Below are positions 25,122-38,469 of a stretch of 64,000 nucleotides of DNA, piece after piece (positions within the stretch are counted from its first letter, which is position 1; every line of letters begins with the position of its first letter). The stretch is from Euonymus europaeus (taxonomy: Eukaryota > Streptophyta > Magnoliopsida > Celastrales > Celastraceae): assembly GCA_963580455.1 (NCBI GenBank), contig OY756958.1:22022501-22086500 (forward strand), read 5' to 3'. The position numbers and the translations under genes were made by a program. A model generated the notes under the pieces. It saw nothing but the letters and a program-made list of their open reading frames with translations. It made no database searches and was not told where the DNA came from.

Positions 25122-25570
25122 CACTACAAGAAAATGATAAATTACCGACGAAAATTTCCGTCGGTAAAAATCTTATACCTTCGGTAATTAAAATTACCGA
25201 CGGTTTACCGACGAAATATTTTCGTCGGTAAATCGCTCGTCGGTAAATAATTACAGACCAAAAATACAATTTGTCGGTAATTTACCGACGAAATTTTTGT
25301 CGGTAATAAACACCCTTTCTGACGGCAAATTCATCTGTTTTGGAGGCAGTTTGGCGACCAAAATATTTGTCGGTAATCCGTCGGCAATATTATTTAAATA
25401 TATTTTTGAAAAAAAATTAAATTTTCGTCGGTAATCCGTCGCTAATATCATTTAAAATAAATTATTTTTATTTAATTTCCGTCGGTACTCTGTCGGTAAA
25501 TTCATTTAAAATAATTATTTTTAATTTAATTTTCATCGGTAATTCGTCGGTATTTTTTTTTTTACCAATC
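25122..25570 (+). mobile_element. CACTA (En/Spm) transposon terminus with palindromic subterminal repeats
   Basis: The block opens with CACTACAAGAAAAT, the canonical CACTA terminal repeat. It is followed by many copies of TTACCGACGAAA and its complement TTTCGTCGGTAA, often back to back as near-perfect palindromes (about 25144, 25195-25225, 25275-25300, 25425, 25480, 25540). Subterminal repeats of this kind bind the element's TNPA-like protein. No matching inverted terminus (CTTGTAGTG) or transposase was seen nearby, so only one end is supported. Confidence 0.75.
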
Positions 25571-25997
25571 ATCAAAACTTCAAAAAAACTAATATTAACC
25601 TGAAATATATATATTTATTAAAATAAAAATCCATAAAAAAAACGTGCTCAACGTGTAAAATTAACGTTCATGAGAAATTAAATCACATTTCAATAAGGGC
25701 AACAAATTTAAAATGTATTTTTTATTAGATAACTTCTGCTTTTGTATTTAAAATGTATTTTTTGTCCATTTTTTTTGATAACTTTACTCTCTTTTTAATA
25801 GTGTGTTGATTTTTTAAGAATTATTTTTTTTATGCCTTTTACAATCAATAATTATCTCGTAATCTTGCAAATAGTTCTCAAAAAAAATATTTTGTGTTAA
25901 GACGTGAAAAGACAGTGTTGCTAGTCAAATTAATATGCTCATATTTGAATAGTGTGAGCTTTCTACTATCGTAATGATAACACAACACACACATATG

Positions 25998-26203
25998 GTT
26001 TAGGGTTTACAGTTTAAGATTTAGGGTTTAACAATTTAGAGGTTAGGGTTTAAAGTTTTGTGGTTTCAGATTTAATTTAGGGTTTAGGTTTTTAAGGTTT
26101 AAGATTTTTGGGTATAGTGTTTAAGGATTAGGATTTCGGATATAGAGTTTAGGGTTTTAGGGTTTATGATTTAGAATTTAGAGTTTACGATTTAGGATTT
26201 AGG
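25998..26203 (+). repeat. Degenerate interstitial telomere-like array (TTTAGGG)
   Basis: About 200 bp is made of GGTTTAGGGTTTA-type units with many single-base changes (TTTAAGA, TTTAGAG, TTTACGA). The plant telomere heptamer appears exactly several times, for example near 26000 and 26020. It lies 430 bp downstream of the CACTA terminus, in a gene-poor spacer. Confidence 0.8.
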
Positions 26204-29007
26204 CGAAGAAAAGACAATGAGTCCCAAACCCTATTTTACATGATAGATGTGTTTTTATGTCAAAAAGATCGAAGATTAATAACTCACTCGTTGAACTCTG
26301 TTTGATACAATTTTTATGGCATTCAAATGAAGATTCTAAGACCTAAAGAATTAGTTCTAATATACTCTTGGAGATTCAAATCAAATTTTACGGGTCAAAT
26401 TGAGACTCTAAGAGTTGTGAATCTTATAGATATAACTCTCCACTAAATTTACTGCAAATCTGCACGAAGTCTTATTTGCAGTAAATTTATTTACATCAGT
26501 TATCTGCTATGATTTTGTTATGATTAATATGGTTATATTTGATAATTTTTTTTGAAGAGTAGCATAAATGATGATTTGAAAATGATGTTTTAAATTTTAA
26601 GTATCATTTATGCACTAAATTTATCTGCACATAATTTATCTGTTCTAAGCTTTATTTGCACTAACTTTTTTTTCTCATAACATATCAACAATAGATTTGT
26701 TTGAAAGAGTTTTTGATTCTGATTTACAATAAATATTTTTAAAAAAAATTATCATGTATTTTGAGAGATAAATCGTTTTAAAATTTCATTTCAAAAAAAT
26801 GAATGATTTTTTTTGAGTAACGACGCTAAGCTGCGATGATTGTGTTACGTAATTTCATGAAAATTACAGCGACACATAGGTAGCTCGTTATCCCATATCC
26901 TTATTTATAATTAATTTTGACGTGTGTTCTGATTGAATTAAGTTGTGACAAATTATCCTTCTGAATAAGTATCCCTTATATATCCCCTATAATTCAATCA
27001 TGAACTCCCACAAACTCTTACGAGGTGCCTTAGTTCGCACTAATATAAATTAAGGAGATTAATTTGTAATTTGTATGATCACCAGATAAAGCACATAGGA
27101 GATCCCTTATTTTTATTTTTTTTATTTATTTTTTGTGTTTTTTCCTCGGTGCCTCAATATCCCATTTTTTTGGGTATATATATAGCTCTAGGCATGGTTA
27201 CCTTTCTTTTTCAACTTTTATTAGCTTCAATAATATTTTATAAATTAATATATACAGTATAATTCGATACTCATGAATCATGATTCGAATATATAAAGCT
27301 AATAAAATACAAACACCGTCATCAGGATAATTAAAATAATGAATTGTTCCGACCACACAAGAACATCGTAGTACATGTGCTTTTTAAACCAGGAAGGTGT
27401 CGGCCGTCCCCTCAACATAAAAGACAAACAATGCGGAGCAACAAACTGATAAAGCTGGTGCAGAAACATGTAGGCATTGTCACACCGATGATAGCATATT
27501 CGGTGAATCTCTATAATCAAACCGCTGTAAACTCGCAGTTCATGATGAGTTTGATTCTTCATGAACCTAATTAATATTTTTGCGACCACACGTGTTGAGT
27601 TTTATCACAACTTATTAATTATGCCATCAAGCATGAATTTTTGTACACTCCAAAATATAGATCGGTTTGGTATCACTCTCGGTTAAAAAAAACATGTATG
27701 CATGCATAAGAAAATAATAATAAAATGTTTATATTTATAGCATCATACTTTATAGGCACGTGATTTTCTTTCAATTTTTATCTAGTTAATTCATTTGTTT
27801 CCAATATGTAGAAGAAAAAAAAAATATATATTATAAATATTTATTGTCCATTGATCGAGTACTATTCATATAATAGTAAAGAAAACTGAGGTGTATGCCA
27901 CAATCAATTTTTTTATCTTTTTTTTATTGCTTGATTAATTATTATTATTTTTGTAGTTAAATATATATGTTCTTCCTACACTAAAAGGGACTAAATACAT
28001 GTATAGAAGCCTTTCACGACGCGTGTACATACATACATATCCATATATATATATATAACTAACTAATCATTATATTTACTTTATTAACACGTGTAAATCA
28101 ATTATGAGAAGAAGAAAAAAAGAGTACATATTTATATCTGAAATCTTAGACTTCAAAGAGTAATATCTCATGAAATAGATGTAAATTGAAACCAGCAGTG
28201 CCACGTACAAGCGTAATGAAGCAGTAAGAATAAATAATTAAATATTTAAGCTTTTTCAAATCTGGGGTTGGCACTGGACACATGGTTTAATTACCACACA
28301 CATTCAATTTTTCGGATTGATTCGCTCTCTTTGGACCCCTTGGCAATTAAGTCATGTGCGCCTCACGTTGGTTACTCAACTTACCAAAAAGGCAGAAAAG
28401 GACTACACTGACTCTGGCTAGCTTGTCCCTAAGAAATTATATATATGATATATTGCTCAAATTAAATGTGTATTAATTTAATTTAAAGAGGTAATGTAGG
28501 CATGCATGGCATGTTGCTGGCAAAGATATACAATTAATCTCTCAGACCTACGAGTACAAGTGCTGAAAATTGGCCTTGTGCAAGCTCAACCTATGAGTAC
28601 ATACTTGTTAATTAGATTAATTCTAATTAATATTACTTTTGACTAATTGGAACCGAAAGCCCCCCATAGTAGTTGTAAGATTTTCTATATATAGCTTTAA
28701 TGAAATCATCATGCCTCATTTAAAAAAAAGATGTTCTATATATATATATAGATAGACTTCCAATTGAAGGGTTTTTTTAATTTGATTGGTTGAAAGGTTA
28801 TTTGGGAAATCCTTCATAAATGGTTTTTTTTAACATAAATTCCAATTTAGAAGAAAAAGATGTAGATAAGTTTCCAAAAGTCCATTGTCAAGTTGCCGGA
28901 AGTAGTAGAAAAGCATTATCTAAATAAATAAATAAATATATCAGACTCAATTGCACGCACACGCAGAAGCACAGACGGAGGAAAGTCAAAGCGTCAAACT
29001 TCAAAGC
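26204..29007. other. AT-rich spacer upstream of the MYB gene, no gene seen
   Basis: Frames are short and lack domains. (TA)n tracts occur at about 28045 and 28738. The segment 26450-26660 repeats a TAAATTTATCTGCA-like motif a few times. The last kilobase is presumably the distal promoter of the MYB gene. Confidence 0.5.

Positions 29008-29051
<44 letters not shown>
29008..29051 (+). repeat. (CT)n microsatellite in MYB 5' region
   Basis: A CT dinucleotide run of about 44 bp, with a second shorter run at 29228-29248. Pyrimidine runs like this are typical of plant 5' UTRs and core promoters. The MYB start codon is at 29293. Confidence 0.8.
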
Positions 29052-29054
<3 letters not shown>

Positions 29055-29292
29055 GTAACATCTAACTAATTACAAATTACTAATTACTGATATTTAAGCT
29101 AGGATTAACAGGATTCTCTATTGCGGCTCACCTTCCACATTTTTCCCAAACCGACTTGCTTTATGTACTCTATAAAACCCCCTTCTTCTCTCTAATCCAC
29201 CCTGCAAGTGTTAACAATAATAATATTCTCTCTCTCTCTCTCTCTCCCTTAATTTTCGTTTCAATCAATCGGTCTCTCCATTTGAAGAAAAG

Positions 29293-30895
29293 ATGGTTGT
29301 TGATGGGAACAACAGAGGTGGTACTAATTGCAGCATCGTCGGCTCCAAAGAATTACGTGAAGAAGATAATCTGGACTTAAGGAGAGGTCCATGGACTTTC
29401 GAGGAAGATCTAAAGCTCATGGATTACATTACCCATCATGGCGAAGGAAGATGGAACTCTCTCGCTCGTTGCGCAGGTGCTAATTATTCATTTAGTACTG
29501 TTGTTGTTGCTATTAATTGATGTTATGTGTTCTCTGTGCACAAAGGGCCAAAGAACAAGTTGATGACATGATCATGAGTACCCGGCTCCAGCTTGGCCTT
29601 TCGTCATCATCATCAATATCAATAACTCGATCTCTTTAGTTAGATTGATAACGAAAGAACCTTTCATGGCCATAAAATAATAATAATAATAGTAATATTT
29701 TTGCATAATTAAGGTCTCTTAATTCTTTCACTCCTTTTTTCTTTTTTCTTTCTCTCTTTTTTGGGCGATCTCTTTCTCTCTCCAAGTCTAGTGCTTTTGA
29801 TGATGATGAGTTCTTGAAATAATTAACGGATCGATCTAGTTGATTTCCATTTATGTGAGTGGTTCATATGTAAGAGAGATTGTTCAAATTTATTTGCACT
29901 TCATTTTGTTCTGAAAAAAAGAAGCAAAAGTGTAGCTTTTTGTAAAATAAAGTATATGAGTTAATCCTCTTTCTCTTTCTCTTTCTCTCTGTGTTCTCTT
30001 TCTATCAAAAATGCAGAGAGTTAGTTTTAATAATATGAATCTAACCTATATTTGATGAAACAGGACTTAATAGGACCGGAAAAAGCTGCAGATTGAGATG
30101 GCTGAACTATCTTCGCCCAGACGTACGTCGTGGAAACCTCTCTCTTGAAGAACAGCTCATGATTCTGGAACTTCATTCTCGGTGGGGAAACCGGTAATAT
30201 ATTACTGCCAAATCAATCAAAGATTCTATTATTTCAAACCACCCATTTTATATTGTTTTGAATATATTTGATCAATAATATTATTCACTTTCAGATGGTC
30301 CAAGATAGCGCAACACTTGCCAGGCAGAACCGACAACGAAATCAAGAACTACTGGAGAACTCGTGTGCAGAAGCAAGCTAAGCAGCTCAAATGTGACGTC
30401 AACAGCAAGCAATTCAAGGACACCATGCGTTATCTATGGATGCCCAGACTTATTGAGAGAATCCAAGCCACTTCAGCCCCGGCCGCCCCCACCGCTTCTT
30501 CTCTAATCGCCACCGCCAGCCATGTGAGCTTACCCTTCGAAGATGCACGCATGATGACTTCGACTACTTACACTCCGGAGAACTCCAGCACTCCTGCCAC
30601 TTCCTTCGACTCGTTTGCCACTTCGACTCAGGTTTCATCGGACTTAGGGGTGGAGTATAATTACAATAATATCCCGGTTAATCACAACCTGAATCCGGAT
30701 TACTATCAAGTCAATCAAGACGGTAATTATCAGGACATCGCTGTTAGTACTCCGTCCGGGTATTACGGCAATCAGGGATTAAATTTCCAGGAAAATAACA
30801 ACATTAATCCATGGTTGAACAGTGGGGACACATCCGACATTCTTTGGAATATGGAAGACATTTGGATCTCACAACAGCAACTCAACAGCATGTGA
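29293..30895 (+). CDS. MYB108: R2R3-MYB transcription factor, subgroup 20 (MYB108/MYB78-like)
   Basis: Three exons: 29293-29476, 30064-30193, 30295-30895, all GT-AG, encoding 304 aa. The R2 repeat starts near residue 31 ([30 protein letters not shown]) and runs into [21 protein letters not shown]3 follows ([38 protein letters not shown]). The two introns sit at the usual R2R3-MYB positions. After R3, [20 protein letters not shown] and [10 protein letters not shown] (about 153-162) are the subgroup-20 signature. The tail is Ser/Thr/Asn-rich with a TPENSS motif and an acidic LWNMEDIW end, as in MYB108/MYB78. Members of this group act in the nucleus in jasmonate, abscisic acid, wounding and senescence responses and in stamen maturation. 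The paralogue assignment within subgroup 20 is inference, and the symbol is the nearest match. Confidence 0.93.
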
Positions 30896-32690
30896 ACAGA
30901 CTGAAAAAAGAAAGGAAAAAAAAAAAGGATACAAGTTCCGATTGTGGATTATAATTAGTAATGTCATTTATTGTTGTTTTTTTTTTCCTTCATTTTGTTC
31001 GTTTTGGGGTCAATTAATGAGTTAATCTCATTATTCTTTGTTAATTAACATACTTGGTGGCTTTTTGAACCAGGTGATTGATTGCATTGCACTATAGAAG
31101 CATGTTTCAAGATAATTATTAATAATGGATCATGTGTATATATATATATATATGATAATTAAATATGATCACTAGTGTGTTTTTAAATTAATATTTTTAT
31201 TATTTTTTTTTTGATGGGTAATATTTTTATTAATTAGTCATATAACTTTTGAAACATTGTCCATGGGGCCTGAACCAGATTAAGCTTCTAGAAAACAGAG
31301 AGTGAAATTCCAATTATATATAGGACGTGGCAATAAGGGATTCGTCCAATGAAGCACTTAAGTTAGTCATTAGAGGAGAAGCTTAAGAGATGATCTTAAC
31401 AATTTTAAATCATCATTATCATGAAAAGCACTAATTAACACCTACGGTTTTTTTTTTGTTTGTCTTCGTACGGACAAAGTTATTATAAAATCCCATGAGA
31501 CCAGACAAATTAATCTCCGTAATTAGTGTATGTTAACAAGATGGGCGTCATTCATTCGGCTTTTGGTCCCAATATGTCCAATTCATCTAAACAATTGATT
31601 GTATCAAAGAAAGTAAGAAACTGCGATTGTAAATGGCAAAATTTAAGCCTTATAACCACTTTATCTCATGGCTCCGAGTATCTCAGTTGATGATTTAGAT
31701 AGTATATACTCGATCGAGCTTTGAGTTTGAGCTTCTTCATTTTCCTTATTAAAAAAAACACTTATCTTGTATTAGATAATAATTCAAAATATTAATATCA
31801 ATAAATATTTCTCTAGAATAATTTATGATTATGAATGATCATGTAATTACCAAAAGAATTCATTAGAATAAAATCTCAAATACACTTATGTTGTTTGTTT
31901 AGAGGAAAATATAGCTGTAAGAAAACATTTGTATATTTTTCAGTGTTTGATAATAAGGAAATGAGAAAACTCAGTTAAAAAGAAATTTAAAAGAACAAGA
32001 AAGAGAACCTTGAGTAAGGAAAACATGCCCTTTTGAAGATGAGATGTTGTTTTTCATTCCTTTAGCTCAGAGCACTCTTCCCACTCACCCCTCTCGACAT
32101 CGATTTCTCTCACATAACACAAATCAGGTGCTACAAATCCCAAAAAACAACAATGATAAATATATGTACACACATATCATCAGGAAAAAAGAGAGTTACA
32201 ACTCAAATTTATTTTTTCCATCAAACAAGTAATGAAAAAATTAACAATTTTTTTTATTCAAAAACTAAAAATTAATTTTTTTTCATGATAAATATTTCCT
32301 TTTTCATGAGAGATCAATTTTTCTTAAAACAAACAGGGCATTATAAAAAAAAGGATTGCGCAGAATCCTTGACAAGGTTGGCCTTAAGGTCTCAAATAAT
32401 CTTTGACCGGATCCAAGTCAACATAGAAATTTGTAAGTCAACTATATTTATCACACGTTCTGAATAAATTGGGGCCATTTTCATCTTATATAGACAACAA
32501 AACTCTGAGAAAGAAAATACCAAATTTGTGACCAATAGATTGGCACGTACGATGGACGGGGTTGGCACGTGAAAGAAAGTAAGAACCAAGACGTGATGAA
32601 TAAAGCGAGGGGAGAGAGATTTATGGCGGCGGTAATCTCTGTAGGCCGCGTGGCTAGAGAATAAGCTAGATGATAGAGCTATAGAAGTGG
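30896..32690. other. MYB 3' region and spacer, no gene seen
   Basis: This contains the 3' UTR of the MYB gene, a (TA)n run at 31137-31153 and AT-rich sequence. No frame longer than about 60 codons has domain-like content. Confidence 0.5.
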
Positions 32691-33330
32691 TCCCCCGGTT
32701 TCTGAGGTGTTGAAGGCTGCCACGTGTTTCTTTGCCTTATCTGATTTTATCTGGGAGACGACCTGTTCAATAATTGACTGTTCAGGTTTGAACCTTCGGA
32801 TCCGAAGAACAAAGATTCGACAGTCCAAAACAGATAGTCCTTTTTTTTACTTTATTAAACTTGAAAAAGTAATAAATTATATCATCCAAATTTACTTTTC
32901 ACGATTACGACTCAGTGTTCTCGTATTCTTTCTTTCTACGAACACTCTCCCAAGTCCAACTCCGATCCGGATCCAAGGAATTATTTCATCGTCTTCTTCG
33001 CGGGCACAAAGCTACTTGTGGTGGCTCACTCCCTCTCAAACTCAACAACGATCCGGATCCAAAGAATTGGTTCATCGTCTTGTTCGCGAGCGCAAAGCTA
33101 TTGTGGTTGGGTACTTGATTAGGTGGTGGCTCAATTTTCCTAGGATTGGTTCTAGTTCTAATTGTGCAGCTGAAACTTCTCTCTTAAGTTTAGTTGAATT
33201 CTTTGCTGCTTTGCTGGATTTCGATTATGCTTCTTAGGCCCTTTGTTTCGTTTATGCTGTTGGTATTCTGCCTCTGGCTTTGTTGGGCACTTGGGTGCCT
33301 AAGCTCATGCAAATGAAATAATCTTAGATG
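32691..33330 (+). other. Unidentified GC-richer island with an 86-bp tandem duplication
   Basis: A G-box (GCCACGTGTTT) lies at 32718-32728 and a perfect palindrome CTTCGGATCCGAAG at 32794-32807. The segment beginning CGATCCGGATCCAA repeats at 32963 and 33049 (period 86 bp). A plus-strand frame covers 32707-33237, but its translation shows no domain and the repeat lies inside it. It may be a decayed first exon or 5' UTR of a gene, or a repeat fragment. I do not call a gene. Confidence 0.3.
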
Positions 33331-34918
33331 AAGTGATGTTTTTTACCATAATTAGGCTTTTGCTGTGATGATTAATGTCTATAATGGCCAAAAAGAGATC
33401 TCTGACTTATTGACCAATCAAAGCAGCACCAAGTCAACAAACTCGGGTCAAAACGAAGACACATCAACAGACTCCAATCATAACCAGACTCGCTCGCCAG
33501 ATAGTAACTCACTGAGGCAGTCATTTTGCCTTAGGTAACACTCGAACACTATTGACCATCACAAAGCTTCCCTCGGCGACCATCGTCACACGTTACCATT
33601 ATGCTACGGCTCAAAAAACAATCAAGTATAATCCACTAATATCTACTTAGCATCTGCATCATACATATATTGATCCCCCTTTGACCAACTGGAGACACTG
33701 CTTGGCCAAGATCCCTGTAACAAAAACATATCTTCTAACATCTTAATTCATAACAGGGTCCCTCCCCATTATCTGACATTGTCCCCACGATCTGACACTG
33801 TGCATACAAACCAACTGTTGTCTCTTGAGTCCTGGCAGCTAGACTCCCAACCTATTGAGGATCTATGCCAATCCCACGATGTCCCTATTCTACCACCCTG
33901 CTCTTGTACTAGCCTGATACCTGCAGTAGCTGTTTGAACTTTGTTATTATATCAAATCAATCTCGAATTATGTAAATGTCACTCGGTGCCCAGATGAGAA
34001 ATACCCCTCCATTCTTTACAATGGAGGCATGTCCAATAGAGCCCAAATACTCTCCCGCCGCAAAGTTTCCCAATTCAACCAACTTAAATTAGGATTTTAG
34101 CCACCAGAATCCCACCGCAGGGTTCTTCAGCCTCCAAACCACAGCCCAGCCTGTGTTATTCTACCCTTGCACCCTTATTACATCAATTGTCTACCCTTTA
34201 CTTATTATATCAATTGCTCATTGACAAAACAACTACTTACTCTCACACCGGAGCTTCATTGGCAAATACCCACCAATGCCCTAGAATTAGATCCTGACTC
34301 CTCTTGCAAAGTCATACTTGTAGGTGGTTTATCTCAACATATTCTGACAAATTCAACAATTGTGGAATCGGATATCTATTGTGTCCAAGTTGTACTTGAT
34401 ATACCAAACATAACTAGGCTCTCGTTGTGATGCCATAACTAGTTGTAATAAAATTTCCTAATCCCAAATTGTTTTTTTGCAGATATTCATTCTTGTGCCA
34501 TAACTAGGCTCTTGTTGTGATGCCATAAGGTCTTGGATAATAGAAGTTTCTAGTTCCAAATTGTTTTTGCTGATATTTATTCTTGTTAATGTGGAGCTGT
34601 GACTCTATTTTAAATGGTAAATAGACACATATAAAGCAAAGACAAAATCACCAAAAGGCATATCAGACATGACAAAGCTATTTTTGGCTATATGATCTCT
34701 GTGTGTTATCCCTAAAATCAAACCCTCGAAGCTTAACATGTAATAAAAGAAAGGCAAACCTTTATGATAAAAAAAGCCCTGTATTATCATATGTCTTATA
34801 AGTGCTATCTGCCTTTTTCTTTGTTGTACATGCATTTTCATTCTTTCTAAGGTCTATCTAATGCATGTTCTCAGTCTCTTCGGTGAAGTGTATTAATTGG
34901 AAATCTTCTTACTTTCAT

Positions 34919-34956
<38 letters not shown>

Positions 34957-36629
34957 AGTTTTAGAAAAAATGTTTGAGAGAGAATTTTGCTATAACTCTT
35001 TTGAGTTAATTGTCTAATGCATCGATGAAAAAACGAAAAAAAAAATTATTCTCTTAGTAAGGCGAAAGTTATCACTAGTTACATCTTAAATAGTCAAGGG
35101 TTTAAAAATTATTTCTTAAACTAGAGACCAGCACACACGTGTGAACGTATGTTAGTATATACATACAGCTGGAGTCCCACAATGAGAGGCTTTCAGGGTA
35201 GGGTTTTAATCTTTATTCTAGTGGGGGACTTGGGCAGGAGGTGGACTATGGAGAGAGACCTTTGGGTGAAGATGTGGGATAAATCTGACGTTGACGAGAG
35301 GTACCTATCATCAGGAGCTTACAATGTATTTGGGTTCATTCTTGAATGCTCTAGTTTTGAAGATGATGACATTGTCGATACCACTAGAATTCGATCATGA
35401 TAACCTTTAATAACAAATTGAAAAGAAATTCGATGTCACATTGCATTCTTGAAATTTTCAATTTATATATATATATATATATATGTTATGGTCTCAAATT
35501 ATAAATAGGTGATGGCGACCAATTACAATTATAATTCGGTGCTGTTACATATTTATAACATTCATAATTCTACGTGACAATCGACACAACCACTCATTTT
35601 AACTCCAAATTTAACTATGAAAATTCAAAATCACATCTCCATTTACATATCATTTTTTATTATCATTATCTTATAAAAATTAGCCAATACTAGTAATGGT
35701 GAGAGCGAAATGTCACCTTTTGCCTAGTGTTTTTTTTCTTCCTTTTTTCCGAAAAGCTTTTTAGACCACATGTTGTTGATCAGATGGTTATATATTAATG
35801 GGAAATAAATAAAGCTGTGATGACTACTAGCACCGGTGTTGGTGCCCTTCTATATCACCATATATCGATCTATTTAATTAATTAGTGTGATAAAAAAAAT
35901 ATCGGTTATGTCCGAAAATGTGTAGAAGACGTCTCCAACTAACCCGTAAGAAACCAAGTGAACAAGTTGTACTTTCCATCACAAGCATTAGCTTCTGTTG
36001 ACTAGTTCTGAAGATTTGTGCTTATCCAATTAACTTGGATGAGAGAATTAGGGAGTAGTTCAATGGCGGGCATTTCGCCCATATACAATGTTATCTGGGT
36101 TCAATTATCATAATACGCGTGAGCGGATGTGTGAGTTCATTAATAAAAAAAAATTAAAAAAAAAACTTCCATGAAAACTACACTTCAATTCTTAATACGT
36201 ACGTCTTACATTAGAATCTTTTCTTCTTTTTACATCTAATGATAATCAGCGAGGTTTGTTTTGTTAATCACTCTCATTACGCAGCAACGGAAATCGCATA
36301 TTTCGTTTGAACCCTTGGGCCCAACCTAAATCGATCAACGGAAATTGAGCGTGCTTTGTAGTTTGTAAAGAGAAATAGAAGGCCTTCCATCCATTTAAGG
36401 CCCTCTACAATCTCAATCTGGACTACACTCATCGACTTTGGGCTTGATAAGTAACAATAGCCCATTTAGAAGAAAGCCATGCCAAGATCCATTTCGATTC
36501 AAGCAGTTTGAAGGTCCAGCCCGACAAAAAGACTTGTCATAACTATTGCACTAGTTTCATCAATTAAGTATCAAATTCTACCATTCTTGTGGTGTAGATC
36601 AACTATATATCTATCTATCTATCTATCTT

Positions 36630-36667
<38 letters not shown>

Positions 36668-36951
36668 CGTACAGACCATGCATGTTGGTTATTGGCTTTT
36701 GTGCGGTCGTATTGATCATGCAACAAAAATTTGCAATCTCTGCATTTTCAATCTAAACGGAAACTTTCATTTCTACAGACGTATGAAACAAAACAGGCTC
36801 ATCGATATATATGATGAATATCGCTACCATTTCTTCATTCCTCCGACACTAACCACTTCCGTCACCTACTGACCACTCAGCAAAATTCCCTTGATAGGGT
36901 ACAAAAGGGCATCCACACGTACGTTACGTACAGTACTTCTTCACTCACTCA
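33331..36951. other. Spacer with short duplications, no gene identified
   Basis: 33400-34200 is less AT-rich, with short broken frames that look like decayed retroelement sequence, but I cannot name the family. CATAACTAGGCTCT recurs at 34409 and 34499 (90-bp period). (TA)n tracts lie at 34921-34953, 35466-35484 and 36640-36662. A frame at 35149-35400 encodes 83 residues without a recognisable domain. Confidence 0.45.
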
Positions 36952-38435
36952 TCAGTCATTCCGAAAATGGTCGAGTCGGCCATCACCAAGACGTAGAGAG
37001 TAGGCTGCCTTTTTGTATTCGGCCCAAGTGAAGGGCCTGTATCTACAAGCAATATTATTGTGTGGCGTGAGCATCTCTGGCAGGACAGTGATCCTTGCTT
37101 GGAGGGATGGTGCCCCAAAGAAAGCCATTGACACTCTCGACTTAGTTGAGTTGGTCAGGGCTCGATGCCTCACACTCACAAATCTCCCATTTGTTATAGC
37201 CTTCAAAATCACAAGGACAAAAAAAAATATCAAAAGCCTTCACGATATATGAAAATGCCTAACGAATGCGAGGATATCTTCAATGTCATTTTCATTCGAG
37301 AAGACGACTATTTTCCATCAGTCTCAAAAAAGATGAAGATTTTCATTGGAGGAAACCCTAGCATGCATGTGTTCCACTGACACACGGATATCAATTAACG
37401 TATAGATTTGATTGATTCTCCAATTCAGTATCAGTTTCTATCAAATCATATTCATAGATTGCTATGATTAGAACCATGAGAGAAAAAGCAAGAAGAGGAA
37501 GAAGAGATAAGATAGGACCCACCTGTAACACATCACCCACATTGACAAAGAAGGCAGTGGGGTCAGGACGAACTGGGACCCAACCAACATCATCCTTGTG
37601 AATCTGCAGGCCTCCCACATCATTGGCTCTTAGGATAGTCAAGATCTGAGGATCAGAATGCTCCCCAAATCCAATTTTGTTACAGGGAGCTGACGTGGAC
37701 GGTGGATAGTGATTGAGCCTGAAAAGTGAGTCACTGTTAACGTCTCTGATCAGCCTACTGAGGACTGACGTGTCTGGGACCCTTAACCCTTCTGCCACCA
37801 GTTGTAGTATCTCACAAGCCAGTTTCTTAACTGCCTCTATGTACACGGTCACAGCTAAGCTGTCATGACAACCACACGCCCCATCAGAAATTCAGCCTTT
37901 TCAGTTTCATTATCGATAAGTTTTTAATTTTTATTTATTTGAAATATATGTGAATTTGCTCGATTTAGAAAGAATTATATAATAAATGAAAATTTAATTT
38001 CTTCTCCTTTCGGTATGATTTGATTGGCCTTTCTCTGACTTATCTCACTGACTTGTCAATATAATTTCTCTGACAGGGGTATCCTACCACTTACAGTAAT
38101 CCGAGTACTTCAATAATCTCACGTTATTTATGTACTTTCCAAAAACAAAAAAAAATTACTTTTATTTCCTGATTATAAAAAAAAATAACCCCAAAAGACA
38201 TTAGTCATGTATAATCTACACACTGTTTGTGCTTCATATTCTCAACACTCTCAATTTTTACGTTTTACGAGAGAATATACTATATAAAACATACTCTCAT
38301 CTAAACGGACCATAATCTTGGGTGGTAGGATTCTACCTTGTGCAAGCCAAGCATTGGTTATAAATCATCAATGTGGAACATTGATGTAAAGAAAATTATA
38401 ATAATAGCAATGTTAGCTAGCTATATACTACAATG

Positions 38436-38469
<34 letters not shown>

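Noticed and set aside
35149..35400. 83-codon plus-strand frame
   Set aside because: It gives a weakly protein-like translation, but no domain, homologous motif or promoter context could be named.
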